Position numbers and translations under genes: made by a program
Source: Pseudomonadota bacterium
GTDB lineage: Bacteria; Myxococcota; Polyangia; GCA-2747355; JACKDQ01
Direction: 5' to 3'
Assembly: GCA_030591195.1 (NCBI GenBank)
Contig: JAUVBO010000348.1
Coordinates: 1 to 5,096 of the forward strand
DNA: 5,096 nucleotides
Notes under the pieces: model-generated
The model's database searches: none
Seen by the model: the letters and a program-made list of their open reading frames with translations, nothing else
Told to the model about the DNA's origin: nothing
Part shown: positions 1 through 4,783 of the stretch, one piece after another
Layout of the letters: each line of letters starts with the position of its first letter
Position numbering within the stretch: position 1 is the first letter of the stretch

Positions 1-1669
1 AGCACGGGCCGGCCTGGTGGCGGTCGGTGCGCGAGGCCTCGCGGAACAACCGCTCCGCGCCGATGAGGTCGCCGTGGCTGAAACGCTGCGCGCCTTCCCA
101 GTTGGCGACCTTGGCCAGGCTCTGGCTGTAGCGGCGCTGGGGACGGAGCTGCACGGCGCGCCGGTAGCGGGCCAGCGCCTGCTGCAGTTGGCCTCGGCGC
201 TCGAAGTAGACTCCGAGGTTGTAGTGTGCGCGGTGGCTGTCCGGATCGAGCGCTCGCGCCCGATCGAGCGCCCGGCGTCCCTCGGCGAGCTTGCCTCGCT
301 CGAGCAGGACGATGCCGAGGTTGAGCTGCGGCCGCGCCTTGTTCGGCGAGCGTCTGGCCGTGTGGCGCCACAGCTCCACGGGATCGGCCAAGGTCGCCGC
401 ACGGTCGGCTGCGAGCAATCCATAGGGAACCACCAGGGCGACCAGGACCAGGCCGGGCACGATCGCCGCCGGTCCGCGGCGGCCGGCCGTGCTGCAAGCC
501 AACCGACGCCGCCAGGACCACAGCGCCCCCGCGACGCCGAGGCAGACGCCGCAGAGCGGCAGGTACAGGTGACGCTCGGCGAGGAAGTCCTTGAACTGGA
601 CCACCGAGTTCGTCGGCGCGAGCGCGATGAAGAACCAGGCAACCGCGAGGGCCAACAGGGGGCGCTGGCGCCTGAGCCGCCAGGCGAGCCCGACGAGCAG
701 GAGCAACAGCGTGGCCGCGGCCGCCATCTCCGGTGCCACACCGCTGGCGGGGCGAAAGTCGTAGTCGAGGTTTTGCTCGACGGGGTAGGCCAGCAGCACC
801 AGCGCGAAGGCGAGCACCCGGACCTGGGTCAAGACGTAGGTGCCCCAGGGGAGGAGCCCGACGCCGAAGGTGCCATGGTGGGGGTAGTGAGCCAGCGACA
901 GCAGGACCGCCAGCGTGGCGCCAGCCAGCACCAGGTGGACGGCCAAGGGCAGGCAGCGGCGCAACGCTCCCCGGACCTGGCCGCCGCAGCGGAGCGTCAG
1001 GATGTAAGCCAGGGCCAGCAGCGGCGTCACGGCGGCGGATTCCTTCGACAGCAGGGCCAGGAGCAAGCAGAGCAGCGATCCCGCGAAGGCCGCCGCCCGC
1101 GTTCCGCGCGGCCGCCGCGGCTGCTCGTCGAATCGCAGGTAGAGCAGCAGCGACGCCAGGCCGAAGACCGCAGCCAGCAAGCCCGAGCGCGAGTTGATGT
1201 ATGCGACCCCCTCGGCAGCGATGGGGTGGACCACGAACAGCAGCGCGGCCGCGCCCGGGAGCCAGCCGCCAGCCGCTTCGCCGCCTCCCCGCTCCGGCGG
1301 CAGGTCGAGTGCCAAGCGGCGAGCGAGCAGGTAGAGCAACAGCGCGGTCACCAGGTGCAGCGCCAGGTTGAAGATCCGGAACACCGGGGCCGCATCACCA
1401 CCGGCGCCGTCGGCGAGCCAGAAACAGAGCGCGAACGAGATCAGGGTCAGCGGCCTGGTCTCCTGGTGGCCCGACCCGAGCACGTCCCGCAGGCTGCTCG
1501 GCGCGCGCAGGCCCGGGTTGTCGACCAGGTTGATGCGGTCGTCGTAGATGAAGGGTCCATCGAGAGACGGCCGGTACACCGCCACGCCCACGGCAATGAC
1601 CACCGCGACGGCCAGCAGATGCCTGCTAGCAGGGAACGTCGAGGCCCCGTCGTTCGGCACGCCCGTCAT
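1..1669 (-). CDS. TMTC/PMT-like multi-pass membrane glycosyltransferase with C-terminal TPRs (partial, 3' end off window)
   Basis: The minus strand is open from an ATG at 1669 to the window edge, giving 556 residues with no stop. The first about 420 residues are a run of hydrophobic helices. Motifs typical of TMTC-type GT-C proteins appear in order: FIYDD at 40-44 (an acidic pair in the first external loop, where GT-C enzymes have catalytic acids), RPLTLISFAL at 72-81, HPIAAEGVAYINSRSGLLA at 148-166, SKES at 208-211, and FLAERHLYLP at 362-371. After WRHTARRSPNKAR (434-446) come TPRs at about 447-480, 481-514 and a third near 521-554. Family members are thought to move a sugar from a polyprenyl-phosphate donor to a protein or lipid on the outer side of the inner membrane; the substrate here is unknown. 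No in-frame start lies in the 60 bases upstream and no Shine-Dalgarno is visible. Start is fairly secure, C-terminus unseen. The fold is well supported, the enzymatic role inferred. Confidence 0.88.
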   Translation of the reverse strand, partial: MTGVPNDGASTFPASRHLLAVAVVIAVGVAVYRPSLDGPFIYDDRINLVDNPGLRAPSSLRDVLGSGHQETRPLTLISFALCFWLADGAGGDAAPVFRIFNLALHLVTALLLYLLARRLALDLPPERGGGEAAGGWLPGAAALLFVVHPIAAEGVAYINSRSGLLAAVFGLASLLLYLRFDEQPRRPRGTRAAAFAGSLLCLLLALLSKESAAVTPLLALAYILTLRCGGQVRGALRRCLPLAVHLVLAGATLAVLLSLAHYPHHGTFGVGLLPWGTYVLTQVRVLAFALVLLAYPVEQNLDYDFRPASGVAPEMAAAATLLLLLVGLAWRLRRQRPLLALAVAWFFIALAPTNSVVQFKDFLAERHLYLPLCGVCLGVAGALWSWRRRLACSTAGRRGPAAIVPGLVLVALVVPYGLLAADRAATLADPVELWRHTARRSPNKARPQLNLGIVLLERGKLAEGRRALDRARALDPDSHRAHYNLGVYFERRGQLQQALARYRRAVQLRPQRRYSQSLAKVANWEGAQRFSHGDLIGAERLFREASRTDRHQAGPC

Positions 1670-1716
1670 CGCTGGCCGCTGGTTTGGGCGGGGATGGTGA
1701 CTTGCTGCTCTGGCAC
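1666..1716 (-). other. Putative 16-codon leader ORF coupled to the TMTC-like gene
   Basis: Reading the minus strand from a GTG at 1716 gives VPEQQVTIPAQTSGQR and a TGA at 1668-1666. That TGA overlaps the ATG of the membrane glycosyltransferase gene as ATGA. The GTG lies 7 bases after a good -10 hexamer (TATGAT), so a transcript from it could begin at the GTG itself. The downstream gene has no visible Shine-Dalgarno, so re-initiation at ATGA would explain how it is translated. An alternative is that this is the true N-terminus of the large protein, separated by an indel. A chance ORF of this length is also quite possible. Confidence 0.25.
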
Positions 1717-1722
1717 GCCGCC

Positions 1723-1736
1723 GATCATACTTGATC
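1723..1736 (-). promoter_or_regulatory. Candidate -10 element overlapped by an inverted repeat, TMTC-like gene
   Basis: On the minus strand 1729-1724 reads TATGAT, five of six matches to the -10 consensus, in otherwise very GC-rich DNA. It overlaps a perfect inverted repeat, GATCA (1723-1727), TACT, TGATC (1732-1736). No convincing -35 box lies 16-18 bases upstream. The overlap of a symmetric site with a -10 would suit a repressor operator, but arms of only 5 bases can occur by chance. Confidence 0.35.
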
Positions 1737-1826
1737 TGGCTGGTTGGTTTCCCGTCGTTGGATCTGCGGCGAAGGCACCTGATAGCCTCTGAGCCGATAG
1801 ATTCCCGGACGCGGCGGCGCTTGATC

Positions 1827-1863
1827 CGCTAGGGTGGTGTCCGTTGCTCCTGCGCTAGGATGG
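1827..1863 (+). repeat. Two copies of CGCTAGGNTGG, 26 bp apart
   Basis: CGCTAGGGTGG at 1827-1837 and CGCTAGGATGG at 1853-1863 match at 10 of 11 positions, just upstream of the TPR gene. The second copy contains the TAGGAT hexamer proposed as its -10. A related CGCTAG sits in the palindrome before the nucleotidyltransferase gene at 2715-2720. The spacing of 26 bp is not a whole number of helical turns. This may be a duplicated promoter element or a binding site for a regulator. Confidence 0.3.
1856..1861 (+). promoter_or_regulatory. Candidate -10 hexamer TAGGAT of the TPR gene
   Basis: TAGGAT ends 7 bases before the ATG at 1869, the distance at which transcription would start at or next to that ATG, giving a leaderless mRNA. 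There is no good -35 box 16-19 bases upstream. The same bases include AGGA (1857-1860), 8 bases before this ATG, which could instead act as a Shine-Dalgarno. Both readings favour the start at 1869 over the ATG at 1860. Confidence 0.35.
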
Positions 1864-1868
1864 CCCCG

Positions 1869-2660
1869 ATGATCAGCAAACAGGTCGCCGTCACCTCGAT
1901 GATCCTGCTGGCGTTTGATGTCGGCACTGTCACGCTGGCCAGCGCGGACGAGGCACCAGAGGCCCAAGAGCTTTTCAACCAGGGGCAGGCCAAGTACGCC
2001 GAAAAGGAGTACTCGGCCGCCCTGGCGAGCCTCGAGGCGTCGCTGAAGCTCGAGCAGGCCCCGGAGACGCTGCTCCTGATCGCTCACTGTCACCGAATGC
2101 TGGGATACGACCAGCGGGCGCTGAAGCAATACCTGCTCTACCAGGCCGAGTGGGCGCGCCTGAACCCGGACACCCCGTCCCCTCACGCCGGGGAGGTGGA
2201 GCGGCAGCTCGCCGCGCTGCGCGAGAAGATCAGCCAGCGCAAGGCCAAGCTGAAGCGGGTCACGGCGGAGAAGGAGCAACGTCGGCGAGCTGCGGCGAAG
2301 CAGCGCCAGCGGCGACAGGCCGAGCAAAGGGCACGGGCGGCGAAGCAGCGGGTGCGCGGGGATCGGCGCCGGCGGGTCCTGCGCATCGTGACCATCTCGG
2401 GGGCGGCGTTGACCGCGAGCGCCGCGTTTGCCGGCGGCGTGTTTCATGTGGCGGCGAACCGGGCCCAGGACGCCAACAGCGCCCGCAACGTCTCGATCAC
2501 GGGCTTCGTCCTCGCTGGCGTCTTCGGCGCCGCGGCAGCGACCAGCGGGGTGCTCTACCTCCTCTCGCGCCGCCGCGACCGGCCTTCGGCCCCCACCGCA
2601 GCGGCTGCGGTGAGCCCCACCGTCGGCGGTGCCGCCGTCACCGCGGTCTTTCGCTTCTGA
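1869..2660 (+). CDS. Secreted TPR protein with basic linker and two membrane segments
   Basis: The protein has 263 residues from the ATG at 1869; three more if the ATG at 1860 is used. I chose 1869 because AGGA and TAGGAT both sit at the right distance from it. Residues 1-26 look like a signal peptide (MISKQ, a hydrophobic stretch, then ASA before DEAPEA), although an Asp interrupts the core. TPR-like helices follow at about 31-100 (AQELFNQGQAKYAEKEYSAA, then LLIAHCHRMLGYDQRALKQY). Residues 120-170 are a very Arg/Lys/Gln/Ala-rich helix. Two hydrophobic segments lie near 174-195 and 211-233, then a Pro/Ala-rich stretch and a tail ending GGAAVTAVFRF. Secreted TPR proteins with this layout are common in myxobacteria and their function is generally unknown. 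The TPRs suggest a scaffolding role in the periplasm or envelope, which is inference. It starts divergently from the TMTC-like gene. Confidence 0.87.
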   Translation: MISKQVAVTSMILLAFDVGTVTLASADEAPEAQELFNQGQAKYAEKEYSAALASLEASLKLEQAPETLLLIAHCHRMLGYDQRALKQYLLYQAEWARLNPDTPSPHAGEVERQLAALREKISQRKAKLKRVTAEKEQRRRAAAKQRQRRQAEQRARAAKQRVRGDRRRRVLRIVTISGAALTASAAFAGGVFHVAANRAQDANSARNVSITGFVLAGVFGAAAATSGVLYLLSRRRDRPSAPTAAAAVSPTVGGAAVTAVFRF

Positions 2661-2694
2661 CCAGCATCGCCGGCCGACTCCGGTCGCGCGCAGA

Positions 2695-2723
2695 TCGACT
2701 CGGGGTAGCGGTGGCGCTAGACT
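2695..2723 (+). promoter_or_regulatory. Candidate promoter of the nucleotidyltransferase module
   Basis: TCGACT (2695-2700, four of six matches to the -35 consensus) is separated by exactly 17 bp from TAGACT (2718-2723). TAGACT ends 6 bases before the GTG start at 2730, so the transcript would begin at or very near the start codon. No Shine-Dalgarno is visible before this GTG, which fits a leaderless message. It lies in the 69-bp gap after the TPR gene, so the pair could be transcribed apart from that gene. Confidence 0.45.
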
Positions 2724-2727
2724 AGCG
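2715..2727. repeat. Perfect 13-bp palindrome over the -10 of the nucleotidyltransferase gene
   Basis: CGCTAG, A, CTAGCG is a perfect inverted repeat with a single central base. It covers the proposed -10 hexamer TAGACT and ends two bases before the GTG start. A symmetric site in this place is what an autoregulatory operator would look like, and toxin-antitoxin operons are often controlled this way. It could also fold as RNA only if transcription began further upstream. Confidence 0.45.
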
Positions 2728-2729
2728 TT

Positions 2730-3233
2730 GTGATCGGGTCGACCGAGCGAGTGCTTGCCGTGCTGAACGAGGCCGGGGTCCGCTACATCGTCGTTGGCGG
2801 CGTGGCCGTCGTGCTTCATGGGCACTTGCGGACTACTGCCGATCTCGACCTCGTCGTCGAGCTGTCCCCGGACAATGCGCTGAAGGCGGTCGAGGCCCTC
2901 GTGGGCCTTGGCTACCGGCCCCGGGCACCGGTCTCGGCTGATGAGTTCGCCCGAGAAGACGCCCGCCGGGACTGGATCGCTACCAAGGGCATGACAGTCT
3001 TTTCGATGTGGCATCCGGCTCGGCCGGGGCTCGAGGTCGATCTGTTCGTCGCCTTGCCCTTTGACTTCGACGAGGTCTATGCCCGAGCGCTCGCTGTGCC
3101 CCTCGACACGGTTACCGCGACGGTGATCGGGCTCGCCGATCTGGTCGCGATGAAGCGCCTGGCAGGGCGGACACAGGACCTGCTCGACGTGGAGGCGCTC
3201 GAGGCTCTGGCTGACGAGCGCGGCGATGAGTGA
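2730..3233 (+). CDS. Nucleotidyltransferase, MNT/AbiEii-like
   Basis: This 167-residue protein starts at a GTG. It has the nucleotidyltransferase signature of the Pol-beta superfamily: YIVVGGVAVVLHGHLRTTAD at 19-38, running into DLDLVV at 38-43. G23-G24 bind nucleotide, D38 and D40 are the first two metal ligands, and D104 in LEVDLF (101-106) is the likely third. The C-terminal LADLVAMKRLAGRTQDLLDV (135-154) matches the tail of stand-alone AbiEii/DUF6036-like proteins, where a Lys precedes a D-L-x-D segment. Members transfer NMP to protein or RNA targets; some, such as AbiEii and MenA, are toxins. All core residues are present, so an active enzyme is expected. The next gene overlaps it by 8 bases. 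Toxin, antitoxin or housekeeping role cannot be told from sequence. Confidence 0.88.
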   Translation: MIGSTERVLAVLNEAGVRYIVVGGVAVVLHGHLRTTADLDLVVELSPDNALKAVEALVGLGYRPRAPVSADEFAREDARRDWIATKGMTVFSMWHPARPGLEVDLFVALPFDFDEVYARALAVPLDTVTATVIGLADLVAMKRLAGRTQDLLDVEALEALADERGDE

Positions 3234-3423
3234 ACGGGATCAGGGCACACCGGCAGCTTTTCCGCAGGGCTTTGATGGGCATCGTCGCGTACAGGCACGA
3301 CAGGGGTTGCAGATGAGCCCCGCCGAGCGGTTGCGGTGGCTGGAGCGGACGATGAGCACCCTGCGCCGATGGCAGGGCAGAGCTCGACAGGCGCCACGGC
3401 TGAACCCCGCCCCTGACCAATAG
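3226..3423 (+). CDS. Small partner protein of the nucleotidyltransferase
   Basis: This 65-residue ORF begins at the ATG inside the last codons of the nucleotidyltransferase gene (ATGAGTGA, 3226-3233), so the two are probably translationally coupled. There is no separate Shine-Dalgarno of note. Residues 31-40, SPAERLRWLE, form the start of an amphipathic helix. From memory, I associate this motif with short proteins encoded next to AbiEii/MNT-like nucleotidyltransferases in myxobacteria and other environmental bacteria. The preceding FDGHRRVQARQGL (16-28) and following RRWQGRARQ (47-55) are basic. It does not resemble a HEPN protein or the winged-helix antitoxin AbiEi. It may be an antitoxin, adaptor or substrate of the enzyme. 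Gene status is good, function unknown. Confidence 0.68.
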   Translation: MSERDQGTPAAFPQGFDGHRRVQARQGLQMSPAERLRWLERTMSTLRRWQGRARQAPRLNPAPDQ

Positions 3424-3516
3424 CTCGCAGCCGCTGCAGCGCGCGCGGGCGAATCCGCAGCAGAACTGTCCGCGGCGACGATCGCCAGCGGCGTGGCTGC
3501 CCTTCCAGAATGACGG

Positions 3517-3522
3517 TAGAAT
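3517..3522 (+). promoter_or_regulatory. Candidate -10 hexamer TAGAAT before the broken small ORF
   Basis: TAGAAT matches five of six bases of the -10 consensus and is an A/T island in GC-rich DNA. No good -35 is seen. It lies 57 bases before the ATG at 3580, which has a G-rich possible ribosome site (GGGGGG at 3571-3576). A second, weaker hexamer, TAGGAT, is at 3541-3546. Confidence 0.22.
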
Positions 3523-3579
3523 CGGCGAGAGGCGGATGGGTAGGATCCGAGCCGGGCTCACCCAAGCAAAGGGGGGACG

Positions 3580-3760
3580 ATGGCGCGCACAGCAGGGATG
3601 ATGACCGCGGGGGCTGAAGCGGAAGAACGAGGCCCTCTTCAAGTCCCAGTGGCACCCCAAGGGATACGAGCAGAACCTGGTCGGCGGTAGCGGCATCCCC
3701 GGTCGCGGCGTCTATCGTCAGGGCAGCCGCAAGGGGTGGTACCTCTTCTGCGGTGGCTAA
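3580..3760 (+). pseudogene. Small gene apparently broken by a one-base shift, product unrecognised
   Basis: From 3614 to the TAA at 3758-3760 one frame has strong coding character, with almost all codons ending in G or C. It encodes LKRKNEALFKSQWHPKGYEQ, then a Gly-rich segment including GSGIPGRGVY, and ends RKGWYLFCGG. This frame has two stops (TGATGA, 3599-3604) just upstream and no ATG, so it cannot be read as it stands. The ATG at 3580 opens another frame (MARTAGMMTAG) that runs into the GGGGG at 3609-3613. Removing one G there joins the two into about 59 residues. Either the gene is decayed or phase-variable, or the assembly has an extra base. I do not recognise the family. The aromatic, Gly-rich end and lone Cys suggest a small folded or secreted domain, but that is a guess. 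Confidence 0.4.
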
Positions 3761-3814
3761 CCCTCGCTCGGGCGGCGACCGCGGCCCAGGCCGAGAGCGT
3801 GGTGACGATCTGGC

Positions 3815-4666
3815 TTAGTCCCCGACGCCCAGGCGCAAGTGTGCCTCGACGGCCAGGTGGTCGGGGTAGGTCCGGTTGGGTATCGGGTCGAGGATCGGCC
3901 GATAGGAGAGCGGCGCGATCGTCCGGCTGGTGAAGATGAAGTCGATGCGCTTGTCGGGCGTCGCCGCCGACGACGTGTGCTGCGCTGGATCGTCAGCGGA
4001 TCGCTCGAGGCTCACCAGCGGGTCGCTCAGCGGTGGCGTGAACCGCTTGGTCAGGTAGGCGTAGGGCGACTCGTCGAGAGCAAGGGGGCGGAAGTTGAAG
4101 TCGCCGGCCCAGACGAAGTGGTCACCCTCCCTGACCCGATCGCCGACGAAGGCGGCGATCGCTTCGAGGGCCGACAGGTGCAGGGCGTCGTCGGTGAACA
4201 GGTGGACGTTGCCCAGGTGCACCACGTCGCCCCCCGGCAGCTCGAGCCGCGCGTACTGGAACTGCCGATGCTCCCTTCCCCCGGGGTCCTCGCCGAGGTC
4301 TAGCTCGGCGTAGTCCAGCAGCTCGTGCCGGGCGAGGATCGCGTTCTGCTGGACGTAGGGGAGCCAGATGCTGGTGGTGGTGACCAGCTGGACCTGGTAG
4401 CCGCCGAGGGCCTCGGCCAGCTCCTCGGCCAGTGACGATCCCTTGTCCTTCTTGCGGACCTCCTGAAGGCAGATCACGTCCGCGGGGTGGGCCTGCAGGG
4501 TCGTCACCAGGTCAGCCAGGGACACCGCCTCGGGCCACTGCTCCCGGTCGTCGGGCTCCCAGTCGACGCCCTTGACGTTGTAGCTGATCACACTCAGCTC
4601 CACCGGCTGATCGTCGGCCTGGCAGGCGATCAACAGCAGGGCCAGTGGCAGCAGCAAGCGGCGCAT
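3815..4666 (-). CDS. Endonuclease/exonuclease/phosphatase (EEP) fold lipoprotein
   Basis: Starting at the ATG at 4666 the product has 283 residues; an in-frame ATG at 4675 would add three and a GTG at 4705 thirteen. I prefer 4666 because TACAAT ends 7 bases before it and because MRRLLLPLALLLIAC is a clean lipoprotein signal, with the lipobox Cys at 15. The mature part carries all EEP motifs: SYNVKG (28-33, metal-ligand Asn30), ICLQEV (65-70, Glu69), GNVHLF (152-157, His155), WAGDFNF (186-192, Asp189 and Asn191), RIDFIF (240-245, Asp242) and YPDHLAV (267-273, Asp269 and the catalytic His270). The family is Mg2+-dependent and cleaves phosphodiesters in DNA, RNA, phosphoinositides or sphingomyelin. 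The lipid anchor points to an extracytoplasmic nuclease or lipid phosphodiesterase; the substrate is not evident. It is convergent with the plus-strand genes. Confidence 0.9.
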   Translation of the reverse strand: MRRLLLPLALLLIACQADDQPVELSVISYNVKGVDWEPDDREQWPEAVSLADLVTTLQAHPADVICLQEVRKKDKGSSLAEELAEALGGYQVQLVTTTSIWLPYVQQNAILARHELLDYAELDLGEDPGGREHRQFQYARLELPGGDVVHLGNVHLFTDDALHLSALEAIAAFVGDRVREGDHFVWAGDFNFRPLALDESPYAYLTKRFTPPLSDPLVSLERSADDPAQHTSSAATPDKRIDFIFTSRTIAPLSYRPILDPIPNRTYPDHLAVEAHLRLGVGD

Positions 4667-4673
4667 GCTGTCC

Positions 4674-4679
4674 ATTGTA
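4674..4679 (-). promoter_or_regulatory. Candidate -10 hexamer TACAAT of the EEP lipoprotein gene
   Basis: On the minus strand TACAAT (4679-4674) matches five of six bases of the -10 consensus and ends 7 bases before the ATG at 4666. Transcription would begin at that ATG, giving a leaderless message. It overlaps the alternative ATG at 4675, so if this promoter is used that upstream start cannot be. No strong -35 box is visible. Confidence 0.4.
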
Positions 4680-4783
4680 GCTTGGGCCCGGCGTCGGTCT
4701 GACACGAAGATCGCGGCTGCCGGCGGGCGGATGGATCCTACGCTCGGTCCTGTGCCTGGCGGTCGGCGGTGGTCGCCCCGCGA

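Larger units (their letters stand above)
3424..3814. other. Stretch without an intact gene, containing one broken small ORF
   Basis: No intact ORF with convincing coding character lies between the small partner gene and the end of the EEP lipoprotein gene. The stretch holds a -10-like hexamer and a frameshifted ORF, both listed separately. Small GC-only inverted repeats occur (CGCTGCAGCG at 3432-3441; GGCGA, CGA, TCGCC at 3474-3486). None has a following T tract, so I do not call a terminator. The final 54 bases (3761-3814) separate convergent transcription units and hold nothing recognisable. Confidence 0.5.

Noticed and set aside
17..1792. A 591-codon open frame on the plus strand
   Set aside because: It lies antisense to the TMTC-like gene, which has clear membrane helices and TPR motifs. 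The plus-strand product is a low-complexity Gln/Arg/Ala/Gly-rich string without domains, as expected opposite a GC-rich gene.
1860..1862. ATG at 1860 as the start of the TPR protein
   Set aside because: It lies within the AGGA/TAGGAT element that is well placed for the in-frame ATG at 1869, and has no ribosome site of its own.
1725..3014. A 429-codon open frame on the minus strand
   Set aside because: It runs antisense across both the TPR gene and the nucleotidyltransferase gene, each with recognisable motifs. Its own product has no domain.
3432..3486. GC-rich inverted repeats (CGCTGCAGCG; GGCGA-CGA-TCGCC) after the small partner gene as a terminator
   Set aside because: The stems are short and no T tract follows, so they cannot be told from background in GC-rich DNA.
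3077..3696. Two overlapping minus-strand frames of about 190 codons each
   Set aside because: They lie opposite the nucleotidyltransferase, its partner and the broken ORF, are Pro/Arg/Ser/Cys-rich, and show no domain or coding bias.
3761..3814. Possible bidirectional terminator between the converging genes
   Set aside because: CTCGG/CCGAG and GGGC/GCCC pairings compete with each other, are imperfect, and have no T tract on either side.
3839..4303. A 154-codon plus-strand frame opposite the EEP gene
   Set aside because: The minus strand carries every EEP motif in order; the plus-strand product has none and is a shadow.
4703..4705. GTG at 4705 as the start of the EEP lipoprotein
   Set aside because: It would put ten extra, arginine-containing residues in front of a compact lipoprotein signal and has no promoter or ribosome site at a suitable distance.
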